DNA of 64,000 nucleotides from Algoriphagus iocasae. Lineage in GTDB: Bacteria; Bacteroidota; Bacteroidia; Cytophagales; Cyclobacteriaceae. Location: the NCBI RefSeq assembly GCF_014206875.1, contig NZ_JACIJO010000003.1, positions 37,966 through 101,965 on the forward strand, read 5' to 3'. Shown in pieces: positions 53,593 to 62,846 of this stretch. The stretch's first letter is position 1. Every line of letters begins with the position of its first letter. The notes below the pieces were generated by a model that was not told where the DNA came from, did not search any database, and saw only the letters and a list, made by a program, of their open reading frames with translations. The position numbers were made by a program, and so were the translations under genes.

Positions 53593-54645
53593 TTATTTCG
53601 CAATAAACCAATCCATTCCATCGGGGTTCTGTAGGTCGGTTATTTCTTTAATTATATCCCATGTGTTTGTGTCGATCACAACAAGCTTGTTGCCGGCGCT
53701 AACAGCATAGTAGACCCGCGGACGAACCGGATCGATAAAAATGCCTTCCCCACCAGCGCCAACGTCAATGCGTTTAACTTCTTTGCGAGTTGCCACATCC
53801 CATACCCGAAGTTCATTTCCCTGAAGTTCATTCATCAATACGTATTTTCCGTCTTTCGTAAACTTAATACGGTTGTTTAATCCGCCTTCAAATGAAATTT
53901 TATCGATTAGTTTCTTCTCTTGTACGTTGATGATTGATATTTCTTTCGCATGCATATGAAGGACCCAAAACTCGGTGCCGTCGGGCGAAAGTGCCATGCC
54001 TTCCATGCGGGTGTCGCCTGGGAAATTAGTGAAAACAAAATTTTTCCTGCCTCTATCATTTGTTACCCGATCAACAATGGTAATCAATCTGCCATTGCTG
54101 CTTGCAGTGAAAATCCGTTGTTCATCAGGATTGACAATAAGCATGTGTGATCCACCCGGAAGTCCGATGACCTCGTCAAATTTCTTGGTAGCAGGGTCGT
54201 AGCGGGAGATCAGGCGGTTGGTCTCATGGCCTATGTAAAGATGACTGCCAGCGAACGTAATCGCATGTCGGTCTCCAAATGCACTGATGTCGATGGACTC
54301 AACTCGCTTTTGAGCAATCGCATCTACCACTGTGATTCCGGGAAGATTCGAACCGATGTAAACATATCGCCCATCTGTAGCTAGTTCATGGAGATTTCCT
54401 CCTGCCGGAATCCGTGCAACAATTTCAAGTGTCTCTGGATCGATTATCACCAGACGTCCTGCATCCTTTTCTCCCAAGAGTAAGGCTTCTTTAGGAGTGG
54501 GTGCAAAGCTTATTACCGGTGAATCTGGATCTACTGCTCGAGTTTTCCCTTTCCCGCTGGATGTTGTGACCTGGGCAAGCAAAGGCTGTAATTCAAAAAG
54601 GAGGAGTGTGATTAGCAGGAATGGAAAACAACTTGAAATTTTCAT
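53593..54645 (-). CDS. YncE-like YVTN beta-propeller protein, exported
   Basis: A 350-residue protein from the ATG at 54645 (signal peptide MKISSCFPFLLITLLLFELQPLLAQ). About seven propeller blades are visible with repeated turns such as GRLVIIDPETLEIVARIPAG, NLHELATDGRYVYIGSN and GKYVLMNELQGNELRVWDVA. YVTN/YncE-type proteins are periplasmic binding scaffolds, sometimes for DNA or metals, without a known enzyme activity. Parts of the gene look GC-richer than its neighbours (for instance 34 of 60 bases in 53701-53760) and it is flanked by AT-rich spacers, hinting at recent acquisition. Confidence 0.82.
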   Translation of the reverse strand: MKISSCFPFLLITLLLFELQPLLAQVTTSSGKGKTRAVDPDSPVISFAPTPKEALLLGEKDAGRLVIIDPETLEIVARIPAGGNLHELATDGRYVYIGSNLPGITVVDAIAQKRVESIDISAFGDRHAITFAGSHLYIGHETNRLISRYDPATKKFDEVIGLPGGSHMLIVNPDEQRIFTASSNGRLITIVDRVTNDRGRKNFVFTNFPGDTRMEGMALSPDGTEFWVLHMHAKEISIINVQEKKLIDKISFEGGLNNRIKFTKDGKYVLMNELQGNELRVWDVATRKEVKRIDVGAGGEGIFIDPVRPRVYYAVSAGNKLVVIDTNTWDIIKEITDLQNPDGMDWFIAK

Positions 54646-54756
54646 AACAGGAATTTGCAGGATAGTAGTTATGAAAACCACTTCTTTAGATCGTCCTGTG
54701 CTGTCTTGAAGGTTGCCCTCTATCAAGCCTAAATCATGAATCTAAATTTCCAGTTC

Positions 54757-57111
54757 CTATTCATCATTCTGAAGCGAATTGACAGGATTGGTCCAAGCAG
54801 TTTTGATCGCATGATAGCCTACAGATATGAAGGTCAGTCCTAGCATCAGCAAGGCGGTGAAAAAGAAAAGTGTCCAACTGATATCGGTATGGAAAGTGAA
54901 AGATGATAGGAACTGCTGGATGATATACCAGGCAACAGGAAATCCAAGCACCAAGCTAGCCAATACCAACAGTGCGAAATCGCTGCAAAGCAAGAGCGAA
55001 AGGCTTCCTGAGGAGGCGCCAAGAACTTTTCTGATGCCGATTTCTTTGGTTCTTCTTTCTGCGGTGAATGAGGCTAGACCAAAAAGCCCAAGTCCGGAAA
55101 TTAAAATGGCAATCAACGTAAAGGAAAGTGCCAGTTTTCCGATGACCTGCTCATTTTGGTATTCTTTTTCAAAAACCTCCTCCAAAAAGGTGAACTCAAA
55201 AGGATAGTCCGAATTGTATTTTTTGAAAACTGCTTTGACCTGATCGATCGAGGCAGTCATGGAGTTTTGATCGGATAGTTTGATGAAATAGTGCGAACCC
55301 AGATTTTCTGAAAACATAAAGATCATCGGTTCAATATCAAATTTTAGATTGTCATTATGGAAGTCTTCTGTGACCCCAATAATCTGCCCTTTTCCATTCC
55401 ACATTTCCAACTCTGTTCCCACCGCCGTCTCAAGGTCCAAGCCCATCGCCTCTGCAGCTTTTTTGTTGATGATATAGTTCGAAGCATCTTGTGTTCCTAG
55501 GAAATTTCTCCCTTTGCTCAGCGGGATATCCAGCGTTGGAATAAATGCTTCATCACATCGGAAAATCTTGAAATTGATGTCTGATCGTTCTGATTTTCCT
55601 GCCCAGATTGGATCATTGGTGGTGATAGGTACAGAAAATATACTGTTGCCCCCAAAGGCAATATTCTCTACGCTTGACAGCTGCAGTAATTCATTTTTTA
55701 TCCCATCATAGCTTTTGACAATGCCCTCGTTTTGATCTACCACAATGATATTTTCTTTATTGAAACCTAGATTTCTCTCGCTGATAAAGCTGATTTGCTT
55801 GTAAATGGCGATACTGCTGACAATCAATATTGCTGAAGTCGTAAACTGTGTGATAACCAAAATTCTACGCAAACCCTGCCCTTTGAGAATAGAGCGACTG
55901 TCGCCTTTGCGTACGGTAATTGGGTTGAATCTTGATAGAATAAATGCAGGATAAGTTCCCGAAAGCACTCCGGTAAGAATAGTAATGGTGAAAATGCCCA
56001 GCAAGAAAAGAGGGTTTGACAAGTCCAGTTGAAGTGTCTTTTCTGTCAGCTGATTAAAAAAGGGTAGGAGCAGCTGGACCAGAATCAATGCAAATCCCAA
56101 AGCCATCCAAGAGAGCAGTACGGATTCGGTGATAAACTGAAGAACCAATTCGGATTTATTGGCACCAATAGATTTACGGATTCCAACTTCTCTACCTCTT
56201 GAGCCCGATCTTGCGGTGGCTAAATTGATAAAATTGATGCAAGCCATCGCAAGAATCAATATGGCGATCACACCAAATAGATAAATCTGCTGAATTCTTC
56301 CTCCAGCCGGAATTCCGTTTTCAAATTCTCCCTGAAGTCTGAGTTTTTGGTAAGGATAAAGAAAGGGTCGACTTGTACACTCAGAACAGTTTTTCTGGAT
56401 CAGGTCGCCTATTTTATCGGATGGATTTTCGGCGTTTTCACCCAGCAAAACCGTGGTTCTGGAAGCGCCGCTTGCCCAGTTTTGCATCCAAGGATTTTGC
56501 TCCAGATAAAGCGCAAAAGGAGCAATAAAATCAAATTGTAAAGAGGAGTTTTCAGGAATAGTTGCAAAAACACCTGCGATGATCATTTCCTGACCTTCTC
56601 CCAATTGAATGGTTTTTTCTATCGGGTCTTCTCCGTGAAAAAGCTTTTGTGCAAGTTCCTCGGAAATGTAGATCGTGTTTTTACTATCCTGAACAGGATC
56701 AATCCTTCCTTTGACCAGGGGAAAGCTGAATAACTGAAAAAAGTTGGGATCGGCATACAACCCTACTTCATTGAATCCTTCTTCCTTGTATTTTACCAAG
56801 TGAGCCGTTTCATAACTGTATTGCGTCGCCAACTTAATCTCCGGGATTTCATTGACTAGCGTCTCTTTTAAGCGGGAGGGATTGGCGGCATAAGTATCGA
56901 TAGTGCCATCAGGCCGCTCGCTATTGATCATAACGCTGTAAATCCTGTCGCCATTTGCATGAAACTTGTCAAAAGAGACCTCGTCCAGGATCCATAAAAA
57001 AATAAAAATGCTGGCTACGATTCCCGAAGTAAGACCTAGAATATTGATGAGCGTATAGCCGGAGTTTCTTCTAAGATTTCGAAAAGAGGTCTTGATGTAA
57101 TTCTTCCACAT
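54757..57111 (-). CDS. ABC transporter permease (MacB/FtsX family)
   Basis: A 784-residue permease of the long Bacteroidota type. N-terminal helix after YIKTSFRNLRRNSGYTLINI, a large MacB periplasmic core domain (about 45-240), an FtsX helix bundle, the internal repeat start FNPITVRKGDSRSILKG, a second periplasmic domain, and a final FtsX bundle containing RRTKEIGIRKVLGASSGSL. No ATPase is fused or encoded next to it. Members work in antimicrobial-peptide efflux, lipoprotein or signalling mechanotransmission; substrate not predictable. Confidence 0.92.
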   Translation of the reverse strand: MWKNYIKTSFRNLRRNSGYTLINILGLTSGIVASIFIFLWILDEVSFDKFHANGDRIYSVMINSERPDGTIDTYAANPSRLKETLVNEIPEIKLATQYSYETAHLVKYKEEGFNEVGLYADPNFFQLFSFPLVKGRIDPVQDSKNTIYISEELAQKLFHGEDPIEKTIQLGEGQEMIIAGVFATIPENSSLQFDFIAPFALYLEQNPWMQNWASGASRTTVLLGENAENPSDKIGDLIQKNCSECTSRPFLYPYQKLRLQGEFENGIPAGGRIQQIYLFGVIAILILAMACINFINLATARSGSRGREVGIRKSIGANKSELVLQFITESVLLSWMALGFALILVQLLLPFFNQLTEKTLQLDLSNPLFLLGIFTITILTGVLSGTYPAFILSRFNPITVRKGDSRSILKGQGLRRILVITQFTTSAILIVSSIAIYKQISFISERNLGFNKENIIVVDQNEGIVKSYDGIKNELLQLSSVENIAFGGNSIFSVPITTNDPIWAGKSERSDINFKIFRCDEAFIPTLDIPLSKGRNFLGTQDASNYIINKKAAEAMGLDLETAVGTELEMWNGKGQIIGVTEDFHNDNLKFDIEPMIFMFSENLGSHYFIKLSDQNSMTASIDQVKAVFKKYNSDYPFEFTFLEEVFEKEYQNEQVIGKLALSFTLIAILISGLGLFGLASFTAERRTKEIGIRKVLGASSGSLSLLLCSDFALLVLASLVLGFPVAWYIIQQFLSSFTFHTDISWTLFFFTALLMLGLTFISVGYHAIKTAWTNPVNSLQNDE

Positions 57112-57179
57112 AGAAATTTCAAATTCGAAGAAATAAAGATCTTTCTTCTTTTGGAGCTATGCAAAATCCAAAATGCATG

Positions 57180-57221
57180 CCTTCCTGAAATCCACTTTGG
57201 AAGCATTCAGGAAGGTTTTTT
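57180..57221 (+). terminator. Terminator-like hairpin facing rightward, no gene before it
   Basis: CCTTCCTGAA and TTCAGGAAGG pair perfectly across a 16-base loop that has its own small TCCA/TGGA stem, then TTTTTT. Both neighbouring genes run leftward, so its orientation is unexplained; it could still slow leftward polymerase after map. Confidence 0.55.
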
Positions 57222-57342
57222 GGATTTTCTCAAAAATTTCTTCGGACAATTTTGTTCGATATTGGGAAAAGTCAATCCTAAATCACCAATGCCCTTTCTA
57301 CAAACCTTGATCTCCTAAAAATGAATTGGAAAGAGAATCACA

Positions 57343-58107
57343 TTAATCCCAAATTCCATTCATTCCAGTCAAAATCACCGGTTCGCGGTCGGTAATCAAA
57401 ATGGTATGTTCGTGCTGAGCCATAAAACCGCCTTTATTTCCCACCATCGTCCAGCCATCCGAAAGGGTATCTGCAAAAGTGGAATCCGTGGCAATAAAAG
57501 TTTCGATCGCCACCACTGAGTTTTTCTTAAAACGGGTTCGGTTAAACTTATCTCGGTAATTGGCGATTTCGGAAGGCTCTTCATGCAGACTTCTTCCCAC
57601 CCCATGTCCAGTAAGATTTTTGATCACTTTGTATCCACGTCTCTTGGCTTCTGTCTCCATTAAATGTCCTACATCCGAAATTCGAATTCCTCCTTTGATG
57701 GCCGAAATGGCTTTTTGAAGAATGTCTTTGGAAGCGTCAACCAAATCCTGATGCCCATGAATGTCAGGTCCCAAAACAAAGGAATTTCCATTGTCAGACC
57801 AGAAACCGTCCAACTCAGCGGAAACGTCAATATTCACCAAATCACCTTCCTGAAGGATTCTTTTTTGGGATGGAATGCCATGACAAAACTCCTGATTCAC
57901 GCTGATGCAAGTCCAGCCTGGAAAACCGTAAGTCAAATAGGGTGCTGATTTTGCGCCGAAATCCGCCATTACTTTTGCCCCAAATTCATCTAATTCCTTG
58001 GTGGAAATTCCGGGACGGGCAAATGCTGTCATTTCTTTCAAGGTACAGGCAACAGCTTCGCTGGCCTTTTTCATTCCGATTAATTCTGAGTCATTGCTGA
58101 TAGACAT
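57343..58107 (-). CDS. map: Type I methionine aminopeptidase
   Basis: A 254-residue cytosolic enzyme that removes the initiator methionine from new proteins. The dinuclear-metal residues are visible: NIDVSAELDGFWSDNG (two Asp), NLTGHGVGRSLHEEP (His), VVAIETFIA (Glu) and MAQHEHTILI (Glu). N-terminal GAKSAPYLTYGFPGWTCISVN is typical. Standard length, no N-terminal extension. Monocistronic; the next gene on the same strand is 230 bases away. Confidence 0.97.
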   Translation of the reverse strand: MSISNDSELIGMKKASEAVACTLKEMTAFARPGISTKELDEFGAKVMADFGAKSAPYLTYGFPGWTCISVNQEFCHGIPSQKRILQEGDLVNIDVSAELDGFWSDNGNSFVLGPDIHGHQDLVDASKDILQKAISAIKGGIRISDVGHLMETEAKRRGYKVIKNLTGHGVGRSLHEEPSEIANYRDKFNRTRFKKNSVVAIETFIATDSTFADTLSDGWTMVGNKGGFMAQHEHTILITDREPVILTGMNGIWD

Positions 58108-58408
58108 GGCGGTTCGGTTTTAGGAACTTTAGAATTTAATCAACCAAAGGATGGTATTTTTAGTTTGCAAAGGCTGAATTTTCTTCTTTCAATTGGGGAA
58201 ATGGAAGGTTTTTTCTTTCAAAGCTAAAGTTCAAGAAAATCGGAAAGGACTGGAAATGAGAACCTGAGAAAAATAAGACTGAAAAGAGCAAAACCCAAAC
58301 AGAGAAGGACTCGTTTTAGCACAGATAATTCAAGTAAATAATAAGTCCTGAGTGAAGCGTTATTTACGTTCCTAATCTGGTTACTTTTGCCGCATTGAAT
58401 CCTGCTAA
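58108..58408. other. Divergent intergenic region, map / small membrane protein
   Basis: 301 bases. Only the rightward TACTTTTG box at 58382-58389 is recognisable. No leftward box for map, no terminator, no gene seen. Confidence 0.5.
58382..58389 (+). promoter_or_regulatory. -7 box (TACTTTTG) of the small membrane-protein gene
   Basis: Exact TAnnTTTG, 19 bases before the ATG at 58409. No matching -33 element seen. Confidence 0.45.
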
Positions 58409-58861
58409 ATGTTTTTAGATTTACTTACCGCCATGCTTTGGAGCATGTCTCCTTTTGGAGAAGCCAAAGTTGGAATTCCGTATGCCTTATTAAATGGAGT
58501 GAATATCTATCTGGCTTTGATTTTTAGCTTTTTGGCCAATCTGCTGGTTTTCCCTTTTATGAATTTCTTTTTCGATAAGGCCAACCGATACTTCCTGAAG
58601 TGGTATTACTACAAAAAAGCCGCACTTTTTGTGGGGCGCAGGGCAAAGGCTGGAGCGGGAAAAAATGTCAAGAAATATGGGTTTTGGGGTTTGATGGTTT
58701 TTGTGGCTATGCCTGTACCTGGAACTGGAGTCTATGCCGGAACCATCGCCGGATATCTTTTTGGGCTGGATCGCAAAAAAGCCTTCTTCGCCAATGCGAT
58801 TGGAATTTTGATTTCCTGCCTGATTGTGTGGGTTGCTACGTTGACGGCGATGAGGATTTGA
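58409..58861 (+). CDS. Small multidrug-export family membrane protein (PF06695-like)
   Basis: A 150-residue inner-membrane protein with about four hydrophobic segments. The opening MLWSMSPFGEAKVGIPYALLNG, the central FVAMPVPGTGVYAGTIAGYLFGL (re-entrant-like PGTG motif) and terminal helix match the small multidrug export family, distantly related to DedA. Reported export activity in the family is thin, so substrate is unknown. Monocistronic. Confidence 0.82.
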   Translation: MFLDLLTAMLWSMSPFGEAKVGIPYALLNGVNIYLALIFSFLANLLVFPFMNFFFDKANRYFLKWYYYKKAALFVGRRAKAGAGKNVKKYGFWGLMVFVAMPVPGTGVYAGTIAGYLFGLDRKKAFFANAIGILISCLIVWVATLTAMRI

Positions 58862-58876
58862 TTCTCTAATAGAATG

Positions 58877-59006
58877 CATGCTCTTCGAGATTAATAATCT
58901 CGTAGGTTTATCTGAAGATTTTCAATCTTCAAAATTTAAATGTTTCTCTTTTCACCAGGATTGAAAATCCAATGAAAATGGTTCAGGATTACAAATCCTG
59001 AACAGC
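58877..59006 (+). repeat. Multi-hairpin interspersed repeat, copy 1
   Basis: About 130 bp with four hairpins: CGAGATT/AATCTCG (58886-58902), TGAAGATT-TTC-AATCTTCA (58913-58931), GGATT-GAA-AATCC (58958-58970), TTCAGGATT-ACA-AATCCTGAA (58982-59002), ending AACAGC. Located between convergent genes. Three more copies follow in the next 5 kb, same orientation. Confidence 0.85.
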
Positions 59007-59052
59007 AAACAAATTCTATAGTTCTAAATAAATTCATCCTAAAATAAGTCTT

Positions 59053-59403
59053 TTAACCCTTTTTCCTCATAATAAAAACAAAGCCTGATGTACCACCATC
59101 CCCATTATGTTGGTTAGTTGTTACCATCGTTTCTACAAGTTCAAACCCTAGGCCTGACATATAATTTAAAATGGAGGCATGTGATTCCTTATTTGTCAAA
59201 AGTTTCGAGAGATTTTCCCCTTCAATAAGTTGATCTGGACTGTCTCCTAAATCCACCTCCACAATCAGTTTATTGGAGAGTGTTTTGCCTGTGATCGAAA
59301 TTAATGCATAAGAATAGTTAAAGTCCTGAGCAGGTGAATAGTTGCTAATAAATAAAAATACAACAAGGAGAGGTAAAGTTACAAAGAGCTTAAATTTTTT
59401 CAT
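59053..59403 (-). CDS. Small secreted DUF4177-like protein
   Basis: A 116-residue protein with a signal peptide (MKKFKLFVTLPLLVVFLFISNYSPAQ) and a small alpha/beta domain: SYALISITGKTLSNKLIVEVDLG, helix SHASILNYMSGLGFELVETM, final strand GFVFIMRKKG. The strand-helix-strand pattern with a G[FW]ELV turn is typical of DUF4177-like proteins of unknown role. It lies between repeat copies 1 and 2. Confidence 0.7.
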   Translation of the reverse strand: MKKFKLFVTLPLLVVFLFISNYSPAQDFNYSYALISITGKTLSNKLIVEVDLGDSPDQLIEGENLSKLLTNKESHASILNYMSGLGFELVETMVTTNQHNGDGGTSGFVFIMRKKG

Positions 59404-59530
59404 TTCTAAGAATTTTGAGGATTTTTGCCTATTAATTAATTAGGTCAATATTTCATTCATTTCAACGTGCCAATTCAAAAATAGGTTAGCAAAATATCTC
59501 GTGTCGATTTGAAGTAGAAAAAACTGCTCT

Positions 59531-59573
59531 CAGACTTAAGTCTGACCGTCTGAGTGGCGACGCTGATAGCGAT
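59531..59573. repeat. Palindromic unit TCAGACTTAAGTCTGA and partner
   Basis: A perfect 16-base palindrome (59531-59546), immediately followed by GTCTGAG, which can pair alternatively with CTCAGAC at 59530, and by CGCT-GAT-AGCG (59563-59573). It resembles a different REP-type unit from the 130-bp repeat. Confidence 0.55.
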
Positions 59574-59625
59574 GAAGATTTTATTAGGGATTGAGTTTCA
59601 AATTCTAAAAAAGAAGAAAGTGTTT

Positions 59626-59754
59626 CATGCTCTTCGAGATATAATCTCGAAGCTTTATCTGAAGATTTTCAATCTTCAAAATTTATAAGTTTCTCTTTTT
59701 TCCAAGATCAGAAATCCAATGAAATTAGTTCAGGATTTCTAATCCTGAACAGCG
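59626..59754 (+). repeat. Multi-hairpin interspersed repeat, copy 2
   Basis: Same layout as copy 1: CGAGAT-ATA-ATCTCG (59635-59649), TGAAGATT-TTC-AATCTTCA, a degenerate third hairpin (AGATCAGAAATCC), and TTCAGGATT-TCT-AATCCTGAA (59729-59749), ending CAGCGG. Upstream of the 932-residue protein gene. Confidence 0.85.
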
Positions 59755-60029
59755 GAAACTTTAATTAATGTATTTGACATATTACCCTGGGTCTTTAAGA
59801 GTGAATTTATAGTGACGTACACTTAGCTTTAAGTCTTAAGGAGCAAAAGTTAAGTGATTAACACTTTCCAGAGAGGGTTTAGGAGTGGAACTAGTTTCTC
59901 CAGATTTTTATTGCGGACTATATTTAAGTAAGCACTATATCCCTACTGAGGAAAAATTTAATTGGAGTGACTCCTTATTTCCTTGCGATATAAGCTAGAA
60001 ATTGAAACCGCTTTCTTGTATCTTCCCTT

Positions 60030-62828
60030 ATGGATCAACCAGTTATACCACTCGAAAGTTTATTGGAACAAGCTCGTCAGGTCGACTTCTCCCTGCCTGA
60101 GCATGAGCCTTTGTTGGTTCAGGTCATCACCTATCTCTGTAATTATGAAGTTCTCACTCGACAAGAAATGCATAAGCTCCAACTGGCATTCTTAGAGATT
60201 ACTGCTTTATACCTAAAAAACTATCTCGGATACCCACATGAAGCTGAAGTTCTGGAGATAAGAAAAAACATTCAGTACAGTTATCAAAACCAAAACGCGC
60301 CGGACTCCATGGGTTTGCGCTGTCATTTATTTTTGCAGCATGTCTCCCAGCGAATTCACGAACAAGAATACGAGGTGTCACTGCAAACAATTGTAGATTC
60401 CTTTCACACATTGGCAAGTTGGGAATTTACTGCCAACGAAGAAAACAACGCCCCTTTTGAAACACTAATTCTTCAACTGAAAAGTTTGCAAATCCTGATC
60501 CAGTTTGCGGAGACTTATCCAGAAGATCATGCAGGTAAAAACGAGGCCGAACAACTTCTGGCAAATCGGTTCATCCAATTTCAAGAAAAGGGGTTTGAAT
60601 ATGCAGACTGGCTCAAAACCGTGGAAGAACTGAATGTATTAAAGCCGAAGTATTCTGAGCAGGAGTATGCTTATTATTTCAATGTGCTGGTCGGCTTGGT
60701 CCTATATTTTGACCCAGAATACACCCCGCTACTTGAAAAAATGGGTGAAGAACATGCGCTATCCATCCAAATTTATTTGTCATCAATTCAAACCGAAGAT
60801 TCCCCAGCCATTCAGCCAAACGAAGAAATAGACGCTCCTGAAATAATTCAACGCTATAAAAAACGAATGGCGAAAGAGGGCTTTTCGGAGCATGCCTTCT
60901 ATGAAGCGATCGCTTTGGTTAGGAAAAAATTGGATGACGAGTCCCTCGATCTGGATGGCTATATTGATTTTGTTCAAGAATTAGTTAGTTGTTCACGAAA
61001 CAATGCAACAAAAGAGATTAACGAATCTCTTGAAGAAGTTGTCAATGGGCTTCATGAGATGAAACAGTATGTAGAAAATCCGCAAGCCTCTGTGGTTGCT
61101 GAGGATCTGAAAAAGGAAATGGAAAACAGCATTTCCGAAATGGATCTTCAATTGGAATCAGGTCAATCTATCAGTGTTGTGCTCACTCGGTTTTTCAATA
61201 AGTTTAATTTGCTTGCTCTTAAATTCGAAAACATGTCCGAAAATGAGGAAGCTCCTATCGCGGAAATTTTCAAACTATTTATCCCAGCATTTTTACGTGT
61301 GATAGAAAAACATGTAACAGAAGAAATGCGCCCTTTTTACCCTCAACTTCAGCAGTTCTATTCTCAGATTACAACATTCATGGATCAGATTGACAATCCG
61401 GAATGGCAAAGTGATCTTGAAATGCAAAGCCTTGAAGAAGTTAGTCAGCGATTCATCAGTCCAGCGAATCTGCTACCAATTTCTCCCGAATTCGAAAAGA
61501 ATAGGATGATAAAACAGTTCATTGACCTCTTCCCGCAATTGGCGACACGCATGATGGCTCTCAATGAAAATCTGAAAGGAAAGGACGAAAAAGAGTTTGA
61601 TCGAATTCAGGCGGCTAGAGAAGATACAATGAATCTGCTTCGGACAGCTACCACAATCAAGCAGCTTATTCAGCATCAACAATTCGGCTTACGCCAGATT
61701 GCTTATGACATTGGGCAATTTGAGCGAAGAAAGTTGCTTTATTTCTCGCAAAGTTCTCTTCCTACTCACAATGTTATCTTGCAGGTAAATCAAGTATTTT
61801 TCAGCGGAAGCGAATTGGTGAAAAGTATTCTGGAAAATTCCTGTGCCGAATGTGGACTACATTTAGCCACTCAAAAGTCTAATACCACTAGTCTGGAGGA
61901 CAGATGGATTCAGCTGCGTGAATCTGGGCTAAGCATTTTTGATTTCAGCAGTTTTAATCCCAGTATATCCGATCCAAAAGATTGGAAACAAGGTGCAAAA
62001 GAAGTCGAAATTGATGCTCTGCTGGCAGCTTCGCAAACGGCCGTCACAGCCTTCGAATGCGGATGGGCACTAACCTTAGGAAAACCTATGGTTATTCTCT
62101 TGACAGAAGGACAAATTCCTCCCTTCGACATTGATGTCCACCCCTGCATTCTCAAGAACGATGAAGACGACTTTTATCGGTTGATTGAGGCTATTCAAAT
62201 AGCGATGTTCGGAAAGCCAAGAATTTCAAAAGAAAATTTGCTCCCCAAATCTTTTGAAAATTTAAAGCTAATTGCTACTAGCTTACCGTCCGATAAAACC
62301 AAAGACATCTTTCAAACGATTGAAGCAAATAGTGAAGATGCCACGCTACTTAAGCTGGCTGCCAAATCATTGTTTAACCTAGATACTGGAGAAAAACATA
62401 TGATTTTTTTTCCGCCTTTTGCGGGTACTTATCCTACTAGTACAGGGAGAAAACAACTGTTCCATGTGACTGCATTTAGAGCTTGGAGCAAGGACACTGA
62501 GAATACACTTAAATCTGTCTGCCAGGAATTAGATGTGTATTACCGAGTGGGGTATGACAGCCTAGACCCTGAAATTATTCCTGCAATCTGGAAAGATCTT
62601 ACCGCTTCTCATTTCATCGTGGCTGATATCACATTACTCAATCCCAATGCCTGCTTGGAATTAGCAGTTGCAATGGCTTTGGGCAAGCCCACACTAATCA
62701 TTCATCAACATGAATTCATTCAGAGATTTTTCCCACCTCTATTAAAAACCCGTACACACGCTTACAATACCGTCAATGCTTTAGTAGATTTTCGGATGCT
62801 TTTGAAATCCTTCTTGACTGAAAAATAA
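60030..62828 (+). CDS. 932-residue protein with two C-terminal NDT/TIR-like domains
   Basis: A 932-residue, probably soluble protein with no signal peptide. Residues 1-575 are almost wholly helical, acidic and not recognised. Domain A (about 580-725) reads VFFSGSELVKSIL, RESGLSIFDFSSFNP, then AFECGWALTLGKPMVILL (E676) and PPFDIDVHP. Domain B (about 788-930) reads HMIFFPPFAG, then SHFIVADITLLNPNACLELAVAMALGKPTLII (E877; positions 861-891 in overview). The ADxxxxNPNxxxELxxAxALGKP pattern is that of nucleoside 2-deoxyribosyltransferase and related TIR-like folds, whose Glu attacks or polarises the N-glycosidic bond. Such domains occur as nucleotide or NAD+ hydrolysing effectors. Function unproven. 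Flanked on both sides by copies of the 130-bp repeat. Confidence 0.75.
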   Translation: MDQPVIPLESLLEQARQVDFSLPEHEPLLVQVITYLCNYEVLTRQEMHKLQLAFLEITALYLKNYLGYPHEAEVLEIRKNIQYSYQNQNAPDSMGLRCHLFLQHVSQRIHEQEYEVSLQTIVDSFHTLASWEFTANEENNAPFETLILQLKSLQILIQFAETYPEDHAGKNEAEQLLANRFIQFQEKGFEYADWLKTVEELNVLKPKYSEQEYAYYFNVLVGLVLYFDPEYTPLLEKMGEEHALSIQIYLSSIQTEDSPAIQPNEEIDAPEIIQRYKKRMAKEGFSEHAFYEAIALVRKKLDDESLDLDGYIDFVQELVSCSRNNATKEINESLEEVVNGLHEMKQYVENPQASVVAEDLKKEMENSISEMDLQLESGQSISVVLTRFFNKFNLLALKFENMSENEEAPIAEIFKLFIPAFLRVIEKHVTEEMRPFYPQLQQFYSQITTFMDQIDNPEWQSDLEMQSLEEVSQRFISPANLLPISPEFEKNRMIKQFIDLFPQLATRMMALNENLKGKDEKEFDRIQAAREDTMNLLRTATTIKQLIQHQQFGLRQIAYDIGQFERRKLLYFSQSSLPTHNVILQVNQVFFSGSELVKSILENSCAECGLHLATQKSNTTSLEDRWIQLRESGLSIFDFSSFNPSISDPKDWKQGAKEVEIDALLAASQTAVTAFECGWALTLGKPMVILLTEGQIPPFDIDVHPCILKNDEDDFYRLIEAIQIAMFGKPRISKENLLPKSFENLKLIATSLPSDKTKDIFQTIEANSEDATLLKLAAKSLFNLDTGEKHMIFFPPFAGTYPTSTGRKQLFHVTAFRAWSKDTENTLKSVCQELDVYYRVGYDSLDPEIIPAIWKDLTASHFIVADITLLNPNACLELAVAMALGKPTLIIHQHEFIQRFFPPLLKTRTHAYNTVNALVDFRMLLKSFLTEK

Positions 62829-62846
62829 AAGTTCACATATTCTGAA

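Larger units (their letters stand above)
59404..60029. other. 626-base gene-free region with repeats
   Basis: Holds a 16-base perfect palindrome unit (59531-59573) and repeat copy 2 (59626-59754). The 275 bases between copy 2 and the 932-residue protein gene show no recognisable promoter or gene. Confidence 0.55.

Noticed and set aside
60030..62828. Two-gene defence system including the neighbouring DUF2306-like gene
   Set aside because: The neighbour is convergent, separated by a repeat, and has no defence-type features.
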